Shown here: positions 49,800 to 58,467 of the stretch, one piece after another
Numbering within the stretch: the first letter of the stretch is position 1
Layout: every line of letters begins with the position of its first letter
DNA from: Polymorphobacter multimanifer
GTDB lineage: Bacteria > Pseudomonadota > Alphaproteobacteria > Sphingomonadales > Sphingomonadaceae
Length of the DNA: 64,000 nucleotides
Assembly: GCF_014205635.1 (NCBI RefSeq)
Contig: NZ_JACIIV010000001.1
Location: forward strand, 124,001-188,000
Direction of reading: 5' to 3'
Notes under the pieces: generated by a model
What the model saw: the letters and a program-made list of their open reading frames with translations, nothing else
Database searches by the model: none
Told to the model about the DNA's origin: nothing
Translations under genes and position numbers: made by a program

Positions 49800-49825
49800 C
49801 GCAAGAATAGCGCAGCTATTCTGCG
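49800..49825 (+). repeat. Inverted repeat in the ETF-QO/TPR spacer
   Basis: AGAATAGC (49804-49811), GCA, GCTATTCT (49815-49822), extended by CGC/GCG outside with one bulge. No T run follows; could be an RNA stability element or an extragenic repeat. The rest of the 190-bp spacer shows no gene. Confidence 0.6.
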
Positions 49826-49979
49826 ACTCGCGCAAGCTCGGCCGGCGGGGCGGCGCGCGCTCCTGCGCGCCGAACCCGTCCGACGCCAGCCGTGGCTTTG
49901 CCACGGCCTCTTCCTTCCTGACCGCACCGCGACCCCCAACCCTCTCGACTCCCAGCCCCACCCAAGCCAGAGTCCCCCC

Positions 49980-51638
49980 ATGCGTACCCTCCTGTTCCTG
50001 TCCCTCCTGGCGCTCGCCGCGCCCGCCACCGCGCGGATCAACGCCGCCGGCCAGCCCTCGTCGGCGCTCCATGGCTATGTCCTCGGCCGCGCCGCGTCAT
50101 CGGGGGACTCGCTCACCGATGCCGCGCGCTTCTTCGAATTCGCCAACGCGCAGGATCCCGGCAAGCCCACGCTGGTGCGCCGCGCCTTCGAGCTCGCGGT
50201 GGCGTCGGGCGATGCTGAACAGGCCTTTGCGCTGGCGCACCAGCTGCAGGCGAGCGGTGGTGCCAATCCCGAGCTGGGCGTTTTGCTGCTGAGCGAAGCG
50301 GTGCTCAAGAAGGACTGGAAGGCCGCCGATGCCGCACGCGCCACGCTGGCGGGCGCGGGCTATGCGCAGGTCGTCTCGCCGATCGTCGATGCCTGGGTGC
50401 GCTTCGGGCGCGGCGAGAATGATGCGGCACTGGCCATCCTCGATCCGCAGCAGTTCACCGGCTTTGCGCGCTCCTATGTCACCGAGCAGCGCGCCCATAT
50501 GCTCGCGGCGGCTAGGCGCTGGCCCGAGGCGGCGGCCGCCTATGCCAGCCTGCGCGCCGGATCGCCGGCGGGCATCAGCTTCATCCGCGTCGGCGAGGCC
50601 GATGCCGTCGCCGAGGGCGGGGACAAGGTTCGCGCACTGGCGCTGCTCGATGGCAATGATCCGCCCACCGTGGCGGCGCGCACCCGGCTGCAGGCGGGCA
50701 AGCGCATCGGCGCACTGGCGCCGGGGCCGCGGCAGGGCATCGCCTGGATGGCAGCACGGCTGGCGTCGGACCTGTCGCGCGAGCGGCCAGTGCCGCTGGC
50801 ACTGCTGTTCGCGCGCACCGCGACCTTTCTCGCCCCCGATGTGCCCGCCGGCTGGCTGATCGCCGGCGATATGCTCGCCCGCGGCGGCCAGCGGTCGGCA
50901 GCGCTCGCCGCCTATGAAAAGGTGGCGGATGACGATGCCCTCGCCGTGTCGGCAGGCATTCGCCGCGCCGAAGTGCTTGAAGCGATGGGGGACACCGCGC
51001 AGGCCGGCGCGCTGCTGCGCAAGGCGACCACCGTACCGGGAGCCGGAAGCGATGCCTGGGTGCGGCTGGGGGATTGGCACCGCCGCGCCTCCGCCTTCGG
51101 TCCGGCGATCGAGGCCTATTCGCAGGCGCTGGCACTCACCCCCGAAGGCGCCAACAACTGGGGCCTGTGGTTCCTGCGCGGCAGCATGAAGGAGCAGGCC
51201 GGCGACTGGCCGGGTGCCGAGGCCGATCTGCGCGCCGCGCTGCAGCTCTCCCCCGACGAGCCGGTGGTCCTCAACTATCTCGGCTATTCGCTGCTCGACC
51301 GTTCGCTCAAGCTGCCCGAGGCGAGCGCCCTGATCGAAAAGGCCGCTGCCCTGCGTCCTGCCGATGGCGGCATCATCGACTCGCTCGGCTGGAGCCAGTT
51401 CCGGCGCGGCAACTTCGCCGAGGCGGTTTCCACTCTGGAAAAGGCCGCCGAGCTCGAGGCGACCGACGCCACGGTCAACGATCATCTGGGCGATGCCTAT
51501 TGGCGCACCGGCCGGCGCATCGAGGCCAATTTCCGCTGGCGCGCCGCCTTGCAGATGGAGCCCAGCGACAAGCAACGCCGCGAGCTGCTCGCCAAGCTGG
51601 ACTATGGCCTCGACGCCGCCGTCGCGATGGCGAACTGA
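49980..51638 (+). CDS. Secreted large TPR-repeat protein
   Basis: 552 residues from ATG at 49980. Signal peptide 1-19 (RTLLFLSLLALAAPATA), then at least eight TPR units; clear ones are ALAAYEKVADDDALAVSAG, AIEAYSQALALTPEGANNWGLWF, AEADLRAALQLSPDEPVVLNYLGYSLLDRS and AVSTLEKAAELEATDATVNDHLGDAYWRTG. Fits periplasmic/outer-membrane scaffold roles (such as PilF- or BepA-like) but no enzymatic domain is visible. Followed after 12 bp by ispE on the same strand. Confidence 0.85.
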   Translation: MRTLLFLSLLALAAPATARINAAGQPSSALHGYVLGRAASSGDSLTDAARFFEFANAQDPGKPTLVRRAFELAVASGDAEQAFALAHQLQASGGANPELGVLLLSEAVLKKDWKAADAARATLAGAGYAQVVSPIVDAWVRFGRGENDAALAILDPQQFTGFARSYVTEQRAHMLAAARRWPEAAAAYASLRAGSPAGISFIRVGEADAVAEGGDKVRALALLDGNDPPTVAARTRLQAGKRIGALAPGPRQGIAWMAARLASDLSRERPVPLALLFARTATFLAPDVPAGWLIAGDMLARGGQRSAALAAYEKVADDDALAVSAGIRRAEVLEAMGDTAQAGALLRKATTVPGAGSDAWVRLGDWHRRASAFGPAIEAYSQALALTPEGANNWGLWFLRGSMKEQAGDWPGAEADLRAALQLSPDEPVVLNYLGYSLLDRSLKLPEASALIEKAAALRPADGGIIDSLGWSQFRRGNFAEAVSTLEKAAELEATDATVNDHLGDAYWRTGRRIEANFRWRAALQMEPSDKQRRELLAKLDYGLDAAVAMAN

Positions 51639-51650
51639 TACCCGCGCACG

Positions 51651-52466
51651 ATGCACGAAGCCGCACCTGCCAAGGTCAATCTCGCCCTGCACCTGCGCCG
51701 CCGCCGCGAAGACGGCTATCACGACCTCGAGACGATCTTCGCTTTCACCGCGTTCGGGGACACGCTGCACGCCGAGCCGGCGGATACGCTGACGCTCCGG
51801 ATCGACGGCGAGCACGCCGAGGCGGCCGGCGCCGGGCCGGACAATCTGGTGATCCGCGCCGCCAGGGCGCTGGCGGACGCCGCCGGCATCCATGCGGGGG
51901 CGGAACTCCACCTCGAAAAGCGCATCCCGGTCGCCGCCGGCCTCGGCGGCGGATCGGCCGATGCCGCGGCGACGCTGCGGCTGCTGGGCCGGCTCTGGCA
52001 GCTCGACTGGCCTGCCACGCGGCTGGAAGCGCTGGCGGCCGGGCTCGGCGCCGATGTGCCGGCATGCGTGGCCAGCCAGACCTGCTTCGGGCAGGGCAAG
52101 GGAGAGACACTTTCCCGCTGGCCGCACGATCTCGCCGGCACGCCGATCCTCCTCGTCAACCCGCGCGTCGCCGTGCCCACCGGCCCGGTTTTCGCCGGTT
52201 GGGACCAGGCCGACCGCGGCGGCATCGACGCCCAGGCGCCACTGGCCAGCCTGCGCAACGACATGACCCCGGCAGCATGCGCCATCGCCCCGGTTATCGG
52301 CGAGGTGCTCGAAGCGCTTTCCAGGCAGCCAGGCACCACGCTGGTGCGGATGAGCGGCTCGGGCGCCACCTGCCTCGCGCTGTTCGAGACAGTCGGCGCC
52401 CGCGACACGGCGGCAGCTGCATTGGCGCCACATGGCTGGTGGCACGCAGCGACAACGCTGCTCTAA
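51651..52466 (+). CDS. ispE: 4-diphosphocytidyl-2-C-methyl-D-erythritol kinase IspE
   Basis: 271 residues. GHMP kinase signatures: APAKVNLALHLRRRREDGYHDLETIF and ATP-loop PVAAGLGGGSADAAATL, then LVRMSGSGATCLALF. Phosphorylates CDP-ME in the non-mevalonate isoprenoid pathway. No other pathway gene lies nearby. Confidence 0.97.
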   Translation: MHEAAPAKVNLALHLRRRREDGYHDLETIFAFTAFGDTLHAEPADTLTLRIDGEHAEAAGAGPDNLVIRAARALADAAGIHAGAELHLEKRIPVAAGLGGGSADAAATLRLLGRLWQLDWPATRLEALAAGLGADVPACVASQTCFGQGKGETLSRWPHDLAGTPILLVNPRVAVPTGPVFAGWDQADRGGIDAQAPLASLRNDMTPAACAIAPVIGEVLEALSRQPGTTLVRMSGSGATCLALFETVGARDTAAAALAPHGWWHAATTLL

Positions 52467-52491
52467 AAATTTGCCGCAGCGCAGCATGAAA

Positions 52492-52511
52492 GGTTGACGC
52501 GCACGTCAACC
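52492..52511. repeat. Inverted repeat GGTTGACG/CGTCAACC
   Basis: Perfect 8-bp arms with 4-base loop just after ispE. No T run, so more like an operator or processing hairpin than a terminator. Confidence 0.55.
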
Positions 52512-52560
52512 GAAGGCAAACCGGGTCTATACCGCAACGCACAAAATATTTCTGATTGCC

Positions 52561-52602
52561 ACTCAGTTCTCGCTTGACCATTAACTGAGTCTCACTTAAA
52601 GC
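52561..52602 (+). promoter_or_regulatory. Candidate promoter/operator of the small secreted protein gene
   Basis: ACTCAGTT (52561-52568) and AACTGAGT (52583-52590) are inverted arms flanking a TTGACC -35-like hexamer (52574-52579); TAAAGC lies 17 bp later. Weak -10, so only a candidate. It is within the 207-bp spacer before the ATG at 52674. Confidence 0.4.
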
Positions 52603-52673
52603 TTCACTCACAAGTTTCGAGTGACGCTCAACCGGACCGGCATTTGCCCCCGGCGACACAACAGGAGAAGACC

Positions 52674-52958
52674 ATGTTCAACCGTGCTCTCATCGCCATC
52701 GCCTTTGCCGCAGCAGCCGTTTCGGCACCCGCGTTCGCCGCCGATGCCAACACCTGCAAAAACACGCCGGCAGCACTGCGCAGCGCCGCGGCCACCGCCC
52801 AGCCCGAGCAGGCCACCATGGCCATGCGCCTCATCGTCGTCGGCGAGCGCCTGTGCGATGCCGGTGGCCGCGCCGAAGCCGGCAAGAAGTTCGCGTCGGC
52901 CGCCAAGGCACTCGGCACCGACCTTGCTGCGCTGAACACCAACGTCGCAGCTCAGTAA
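52674..52958 (+). CDS. Small secreted protein of unknown function
   Basis: 94 residues from ATG at 52674 (AGGAGAAG before it). Signal peptide about 1-20 (NRALIAIAFAAAAVSAPAFA, AAD cleavage). The mature part has two cysteines (NTCKNTP and ERLCDAGG), probably one disulfide, with alpha-helical Ala-rich sequence. I recognise no family. It has its own candidate promoter and two hairpins, so it is probably a monocistronic, well-expressed gene. Confidence 0.75.
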   Translation: MFNRALIAIAFAAAAVSAPAFAADANTCKNTPAALRSAAATAQPEQATMAMRLIVVGERLCDAGGRAEAGKKFASAAKALGTDLAALNTNVAAQ

Positions 52959-52969
52959 TCGCTCTCCCA

Positions 52970-52993
52970 GCCGCCGGCGCATGCGCCGGCGGC
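52970..52993. repeat. Perfect 24-bp palindrome
   Basis: GCCGCCGGCGCA/TGCGCCGGCGGC, 12 bases after the stop of the small secreted protein. No T run on either strand; sits just before the terminator. Confidence 0.8.
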
Positions 52994-53000
52994 AAATCCC

Positions 53001-53052
53001 GGCCGGCGCTCTCTCCCCCCCGATAACAAGGGCCGAGCGCCGGCCGTTTTTT
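53001..53052 (+). terminator. Rho-independent terminator of the small secreted protein gene
   Basis: GGCCGGCGCTC (53001-53011) pairs perfectly with GAGCGCCGGCC (53035-53045), followed by GTTTTTT at 53046-53052. Confidence 0.85.
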
Positions 53053-53109
53053 GTCTGGCGCACATGGCCCCTGCCTCGTTAAGTCGAGAACCGCAGCAAA
53101 GGGGCCCGC

Positions 53110-53895
53110 ATGACCGACCACCCGCATCTCCGCCTCGAAACCGCCGGCCCGGTGGCACGGCTGCTCCTCGATCGTCCGGCAAAGCGCAACGCGATGGAGC
53201 AGTCGATGTGGGAGGCGCTGCCCGGCCTCGTCGCCCGCGCTATGGCCGACCCTGCAGTCCGCCTGCTCATCGTCGCCAGCGCCCATCCCGGACCATTCTG
53301 CGCCGGTGCCGACATCGCCGAATTCGCCGTGCATTCCGCCGATCCCGCCTGGCGTGCCCGCAACGCCGCCGCCATCCGCGCCACCCAGGTCTCGCTCGCC
53401 CGCGCCCCGAAGCCGACATTGGCGGTGATCGACGGCGACGCGGTGGGCGGCGGCTGCGGCGTCGCGATGGCGTGCGATCTCCGCATCGCCTCGCCGCGTG
53501 CCCGCCTCGGCATCACGCCGGCAAAACTCGGGCTCGTCTATCCGCTCCACGACACCCGCCTGCTCGTCGAGCTCGTCGGCCCCGCCCAGGCGCGGCGGCT
53601 GCTCTTCTCGGGTGCGCTCGTCGATGCCGCCGAGGCGCTGCGCATCGGGCTGGTGCAGATCGTCGCGCAGGACCTCGACGCCGAGGTGACTGCCTTCGCC
53701 GCCGCCGTCACCGCCGCCTCGCCGTCGAGCCAGCGCGCGTCCAAGGCGATCATCCAGCGCATCATCGAAGGCGCGCATGATGACGATGCCGAAAGCCAGG
53801 CCGGCTTCGATGCCGCCTTCACGGGGCCGGATTTCGCCGAGGGCGTCGCCGCCTTCCTTGCCAAGCGCAAGCCCGATTTCGGCGCAAGCGCATGA
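53110..53895 (+). CDS. Enoyl-CoA hydratase/isomerase family protein
   Basis: 261 residues. VARLLLDRPAKRNAMEQSMW, oxyanion-hole loop GPFCAGADIAEF, and GDAVGGGCGVAMACDLRIASPRARLGITPAKLGL match crotonases; the second hydratase Glu is not clear (LGITPAKLGL instead of ELGL-type), so it may be isomerase or dehalogenase-like rather than hydratase. ATGA overlap with the next gene. Confidence 0.85.
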   Translation: MTDHPHLRLETAGPVARLLLDRPAKRNAMEQSMWEALPGLVARAMADPAVRLLIVASAHPGPFCAGADIAEFAVHSADPAWRARNAAAIRATQVSLARAPKPTLAVIDGDAVGGGCGVAMACDLRIASPRARLGITPAKLGLVYPLHDTRLLVELVGPAQARRLLFSGALVDAAEALRIGLVQIVAQDLDAEVTAFAAAVTAASPSSQRASKAIIQRIIEGAHDDDAESQAGFDAAFTGPDFAEGVAAFLAKRKPDFGASA

Positions 53896-54611
53896 CCGCA
53901 CCCCGCATCATTTCCGGCACCGCCCCGGTCCTCATCGTCGCCGACCATGCCAGCAACGCCGTGCCACCCGGCATCGATCTCGGCATCGACCCGGCGCTGC
54001 TCGAAACGCACATCGGCATCGACATCGGCACCGCAGCGCTCGCCGAGGCGCTCGCCTTCGCCCTTGATGCGCCGGCGGTCATCGCCACCGTGTCGCGGCT
54101 CGTTGTCGATCTCAACCGCGACCCCGATGAGCCGAGCGGAATCCCGGCCGCCTCGGATGGCCATGTCATCCCCGGCAACCTCGCGCTGTCCGACGCCGAG
54201 CGGTCGCTGCGCCTCGCCGCCATCCACACGCCCTATCACACCGCCATCGACGCGGCCGTGGCCGCCCACCGCCCGCAGTTGCTGCTGTCGATCCACAGCT
54301 TCACCCCGCAGCTCGCCACCGCCCCCGCGGAAGCCCGCCCCTGGCCGATCGGCCTGCTCCACAACACCGACAGCCGGGCGCCGCGCCTCGCATTGCCGCT
54401 CCTCGCCGCGCGCGGGCTGCATGTGGGCGATAACGAGCCCTATTCGGGCAACACGCTCAACTACACGATGGATCGCCACGCCGAGGCGCGCGGGCTTCCC
54501 TATCTCGGCATCGAGGTGCGCAACGACGGCCTGCGCGATGCCGCCGGCGTGGCACACTGGTGCGCCATCCTCGCCGACACCACGCACCAGCTGCTCAGGC
54601 AACTTCGCTAG
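53892..54611 (+). CDS. N-formylglutamate amidohydrolase-like protein
   Basis: 239 residues. VLIVADHASNAVPPGIDLGIDPALLETHIGIDIG is the usual start; then VVDLNRDPDEPSGIP and LLLSIHSFTPQLA. Zinc-type hydrolases of the histidine pathway or related amide hydrolysis; no histidine genes nearby, so the substrate may differ. Its stop overlaps the convergent VOC gene by 4 bp. Confidence 0.88.
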   Translation: MTAPRIISGTAPVLIVADHASNAVPPGIDLGIDPALLETHIGIDIGTAALAEALAFALDAPAVIATVSRLVVDLNRDPDEPSGIPAASDGHVIPGNLALSDAERSLRLAAIHTPYHTAIDAAVAAHRPQLLLSIHSFTPQLATAPAEARPWPIGLLHNTDSRAPRLALPLLAARGLHVGDNEPYSGNTLNYTMDRHAEARGLPYLGIEVRNDGLRDAAGVAHWCAILADTTHQLLRQLR

Positions 54612-54988
54612 GCAGGCGGCTCCCACAGCTCGATCGGGTTGCCCTCGGGATCATGGATCCGTGCAAACCGACCCACTTCGGGCGAATCCCATTCGGCGCG
54701 CGTTTCTGCCGCAATGCCGGCTTCGGCGAGGCTTGCCAGCAACGCCTCCAGCCCCTCGACGCGCAGGTTGAGCATGAAGGCCTTGTCGGCGGGGAAATAG
54801 TCGCTGTCCGCCTTGAAGGGCGCGAACACCGTTGGCCCGCCGTGCGTCATCCAGCTCCATTCGTCGACGGGTCCGGCGGCATCGGCATTGCAGCCGGCGC
54901 CGATATGCAGGTGGATGCGATACCATAGCGCCAGCGCGTCCGGGTCACCCGCGCGAAAGAACAGCCCGCCAATCCCCACCACGCCCAT
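54608..54988 (-). CDS. VOC family protein (glyoxalase/bleomycin-resistance fold)
   Basis: 126 residues from ATG at 54988 with GGGGGA before it. VGIGGLFFRAGDPDALALWY is the typical first beta-strand helix; WSWMTHGGPTVFAPF and HDPEGNPIELWEPP complete one beta-alpha-beta3 unit pair. Metal ligand patterns (His, Glu) are present at the C-terminal end. Substrate unknown. Confidence 0.85.
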   Translation of the reverse strand: MGVVGIGGLFFRAGDPDALALWYRIHLHIGAGCNADAAGPVDEWSWMTHGGPTVFAPFKADSDYFPADKAFMLNLRVEGLEALLASLAEAGIAAETRAEWDSPEVGRFARIHDPEGNPIELWEPPA

Positions 54989-55080
54989 CGCTTCATCCCC
55001 CCAAAGCCGCCCGCCGGACTTGACCGGGCGGACCGGCGCGCGCATCGACTGTCGCCCGACCGCTCGACAGGGAGCCACAT

Positions 55081-56799
55081 GTGAGCCGTTTCGACAAGTC
55101 CAGGTTGCCCAGCCGCCATGTTTCGGTCGGCCCCGAGCGCGCGCCGCACCGCAGCTATTATTATGCCATGGGCCTGACCGAGGAAGAGATCGGCCGGCCG
55201 TTCGTCGGGATCGTGTCGGCGGGCAATGATTCCGCCCCCTGCAACACCACCCTCGATGCCCAGGCCGATGTCTGCCGACAGGGCGTCGACGAGGCTGGCG
55301 GCCTGCCGCGGCGGTTCAACACCATCACCGTTACCGATGGCATCGCCATGGGCCACCAGGGCATGAAATCCAGCCTCATCAGCCGCGAGGTCATTGCCGA
55401 TTCGATCGAGCTTTCGGTGCGAGGCCATTGTTATGACGGGCTTGTCGGCTTTGCCGGCTGCGACAAGAGCCTGCCGGGCATGATGATGGCGATGCTGCGG
55501 CTCAACGTGCCCAGCATCTTCGTCTATGGCGGCTCGATCCTCCCCGGCCGCTTCGAGGACAAGGATGTGACCGTCGTCGACGTGTTCGAGGCCGTCGGTG
55601 GCTATGCCGCCGGCTCCTGCCCGATCGCGCGGTTGACCGCGCTCGAAAAGGTGGCCTGCCCCGGGCACGGCGCCTGTGGCGGCCAGTTCACCGCCAACAC
55701 CATGGCATGCGTGGGGGAGGCGATCGGTCTGTCGATGCCCAACAGCAACATGGCGCCCGCCCCCTATGGCAGCCGCGCCGACATCGCCACGGCGGCCGGC
55801 CGCCAGGTGATGACGCTTATCGAGAAGAACATCCGCCCGCGTGACATCTGCACCCGCACGGCCTTCGAGAATGCCGCGCGCATCGTCGCCGCCACCGGCG
55901 GTTCGACCAATGCCGCCCTCCATCTTCCCGCCATGGCCAATGAGGCGGGCATCGATTTCGACCTGTTCGACGTGGCGGCGATATTCAAGTCAACACCTTA
56001 CATCGCCGACCTCAAGCCCGGCGGAAAGTATGTTGCCAAGGATCTCCACGACGCCGGCGGCGTTTACATGGTCATGCGCACGCTGTTCGATGCCGGATTG
56101 CTGCATGGTGACTGCCTGACCGTCACCGGCAAGACGCTTGGCGAAAACATCGAGGAGATCAGCTGGCGCGATGACCAGAAGGTCATCTACCCGGTCTCCG
56201 CCCCGCTCTCGCCCACCGGCGGCGTCGTCGGCCTCAGGGGTTCGCTTGCCCCCGATGGCGCCATCGTCAAGGTCGCCGGGCTGGCGCGGCTCAAGTTCAG
56301 CGGCCCGGCGCGGGTGTTCGATTGCGAGGAGGATTGCTTCGCCGCCGTCGAGGCGCGCACCATCGAGCAGGGCTGCGTCATCATCATTCGCTACGAAGGC
56401 CCCAAGGGCGGCCCCGGCATGCGCGAGATGCTCAGCACCACCGCCGCCCTCTATGGCCAGGGGCTTGGCGAGCATGTGGCGCTCATCACCGATGGCCGCT
56501 TCTCGGGCGCCACCCGCGGCTTCTGTATCGGCCATGTCGGCCCCGAAGCTGCCGATGGCGGGCCGATCGCACTCGTCGAGGATGGCGACCTGATCCACAT
56601 CGATGCCGAGGCCGGCACGATCGACCTCGATGTTGCCGACGATGTCCTCGCCGCGCGCCGCAGCGCGTGGGAGCCGCGCCGCACCGATTACAATGCCGGG
56701 GCGATCTGGCGTTTTGCGCAGAATGTCGGACCCGCGCGCACGGGCGCCGTCACCCATCCGGGAGCGGCTGCAGAAACCCATGTCTTTGCCGATATCTGA
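55081..56799 (+). CDS. ilvD: Dihydroxy-acid dehydratase IlvD
   Basis: 572 residues from GTG at 55081; the ATG at 55079 is out of frame and runs into [21 protein letters not shown] and [19 protein letters not shown] hold the Fe-S cysteines; [19 protein letters not shown] is near the C-terminus. Forms the 2-keto acids of branched-chain amino acids. Alone in its operon. Confidence 0.97.
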   Translation: MSRFDKSRLPSRHVSVGPERAPHRSYYYAMGLTEEEIGRPFVGIVSAGNDSAPCNTTLDAQADVCRQGVDEAGGLPRRFNTITVTDGIAMGHQGMKSSLISREVIADSIELSVRGHCYDGLVGFAGCDKSLPGMMMAMLRLNVPSIFVYGGSILPGRFEDKDVTVVDVFEAVGGYAAGSCPIARLTALEKVACPGHGACGGQFTANTMACVGEAIGLSMPNSNMAPAPYGSRADIATAAGRQVMTLIEKNIRPRDICTRTAFENAARIVAATGGSTNAALHLPAMANEAGIDFDLFDVAAIFKSTPYIADLKPGGKYVAKDLHDAGGVYMVMRTLFDAGLLHGDCLTVTGKTLGENIEEISWRDDQKVIYPVSAPLSPTGGVVGLRGSLAPDGAIVKVAGLARLKFSGPARVFDCEEDCFAAVEARTIEQGCVIIIRYEGPKGGPGMREMLSTTAALYGQGLGEHVALITDGRFSGATRGFCIGHVGPEAADGGPIALVEDGDLIHIDAEAGTIDLDVADDVLAARRSAWEPRRTDYNAGAIWRFAQNVGPARTGAVTHPGAAAETHVFADI

Positions 56800-56821
56800 G
56801 GCTTTTCCAGCGTTCTGGCGC

Positions 56822-57034
56822 TCAGCGCGGTTGCAACTGGTTGCCGGCGGTCATCACCGGGGAGGTTTCCCCGGGGAGGCTCGGCATGGGCTTGATCGCC
56901 GCCCAGATCGGCTCGCCGCGCGCGTCGCGCGGCACCTCGGCCAGCGTGCCACCGCGCCCGCGCTCGACATAGAGCGGCGACGCCGCACAGCCGGCGAGCA
57001 GGGAAAGGCACAAAAGCAGGGCGGGGCGGATCAT
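56822..57034 (-). CDS. Small lipoprotein of unknown function
   Basis: 70 residues from ATG at 57034. Lipobox LLAGC after a short hydrophobic leader (IRPALLLCLSLLAGCAA). The mature part is short and basic/polar (YVERGRGGTLAEVP, QPR tail). No family recognised. Divergent from nnr 36 bp away, convergent with ilvD. Confidence 0.7.
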   Translation of the reverse strand: MIRPALLLCLSLLAGCAASPLYVERGRGGTLAEVPRDARGEPIWAAIKPMPSLPGETSPVMTAGNQLQPR

Positions 57035-57069
57035 GCCCCCGCTTGTGCCATTGCCCGGGAGGCCGCGCA

Positions 57070-58467
57070 ATGCTGATGCTGCCGGCCGGCCCGCCGCTCC
57101 TCACCCCCGATGAAATGCGCGGCGCCGAAGCCGCCGCCATCGCCGCCGGCACCCCCGCACTGGTGCTGATGGAGCGCGCCGCTGCCGCCGGCACTGCCGC
57201 GATCATGGCCTTCGCCCCGCGCGGCCGGGCGCTGGTGCTCTGCGGCCCCGGCAACAATGGCGGCGATGGCTATGGCGTGGCGCTCGGCCTGCGCGCGCGC
57301 GGGGTCAGTGTGGACGTCATCGCGCTGGCACCCCCCGCCACCGAGCCTGCGCAGACCATGGCGGCGCGCTGGGACGGCCCGGTGCTTGGCCCCGAGACGC
57401 TCGCGGACACGCACGACACGCTGATCGTCGACGCACTGTTCGGCACCGGCCTCGGTCGCCCGCTTCCCCCCGCAGCCGAAGCCCTGCTCGCCGCCCTGCA
57501 GGGCAGCGGCCCGGTGGTGGCACTCGACATCGCCAGCGGCATCGACGCGCTGACCGGCGAAGCCCATGGCCAGCCGCTGGCCGCCGACCTCACGATCGCG
57601 TTCGGCGCCGCCAAGCACGGCCATGTCCAGGGCGCCGGTGCGCGCACGCGCGGCCGGCTGGTGGTGGCGGATATCGGCGCAGCACTGCCCGATGTCCCCA
57701 TCCACCTGGTGTCCCGGCCACTTCGCGGGGTGCCCGCCCCCGACACGCACAAGTTCGCGCGTGGCCAGCTGCTGGTGGTCGGCAGCCACCTCGCCACCGG
57801 GGGTGCCGCCGCCCTCGCTGCCAGCGCAGCACTTCGCAGCGGGGCAGGGGTGGTGACCCTCGCCGGCGACGCCGCAACCCTCCCGAACGCGATCATGCGC
57901 CGGGATGATGCCGCCGCCCGCACCTTGCTCGATGATCGGCGCACGACGGCCCTGCTCCTTGGCCCCGGCCTCGCCGAAGACGGCCGGTCGCGTGACTGGC
58001 TCAACCGCGCGCTCGCAGCGTCGCTTCCGGTCGTGCTCGATGCCATGGCGCTTCGGCTCGCCGATCCCGCGATGCTTGCCGCCGCGCGAGCGCCCATGGT
58101 GCTGACCCCGCACGAGGGCGAGTTTCGCGCGCTGTTCGGCGACATCGGCCCGAACCGCATCGCCGCCGTCCAGGCTGCCGCGAGCCTCGCAAGCGCGGTG
58201 GTGCTCCTCAAGGGCCCCGAGACGATCATCGCCGCCCCCGATGGCCGGGTGCTCGTCAACACCCATGCCTCGCCGCACCTCGCCACCGCCGGCAGCGGCG
58301 ATGTGCTCGCCGGCATCATCGCCGGGCTCATCGCCCAGGGCATGGACCCGTTCCGTGCCGCCGCCGCTGCCGCCTGGCTGCATGGCGAGGCCGGCTTCCT
58401 CTGCGGCCCCGGCCTGATAGCCGACGATCTGGTCGCCGCCCTTCCATCCGTATTGGCCAGCCTGTGA
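57070..58467 (+). CDS. nnr: Bifunctional NAD(P)H-hydrate epimerase/dehydratase Nnr
   Basis: 465 residues. Epimerase N-domain: ALVLCGPGNNGGDGYGVALGLRARG; dehydratase C-domain: GRVLVNTHASPHLATAGSGDVLAGIIAGLIAQGMDP (GDVL motif). Repairs hydrated nicotinamide cofactors damaged by acid, heat or GAPDH. GTGA overlap to rlmD. Confidence 0.95.
   Translation: MLMLPAGPPLLTPDEMRGAEAAAIAAGTPALVLMERAAAAGTAAIMAFAPRGRALVLCGPGNNGGDGYGVALGLRARGVSVDVIALAPPATEPAQTMAARWDGPVLGPETLADTHDTLIVDALFGTGLGRPLPPAAEALLAALQGSGPVVALDIASGIDALTGEAHGQPLAADLTIAFGAAKHGHVQGAGARTRGRLVVADIGAALPDVPIHLVSRPLRGVPAPDTHKFARGQLLVVGSHLATGGAAALAASAALRSGAGVVTLAGDAATLPNAIMRRDDAAARTLLDDRRTTALLLGPGLAEDGRSRDWLNRALAASLPVVLDAMALRLADPAMLAAARAPMVLTPHEGEFRALFGDIGPNRIAAVQAAASLASAVVLLKGPETIIAAPDGRVLVNTHASPHLATAGSGDVLAGIIAGLIAQGMDPFRAAAAAAWLHGEAGFLCGPGLIADDLVAALPSVLASL

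Noticed and set aside
52581-52599. CtrA-type TTAA...TTAA before the small secreted gene
   Set aside because: Spacer is 11 bases rather than the 7 expected for CtrA.
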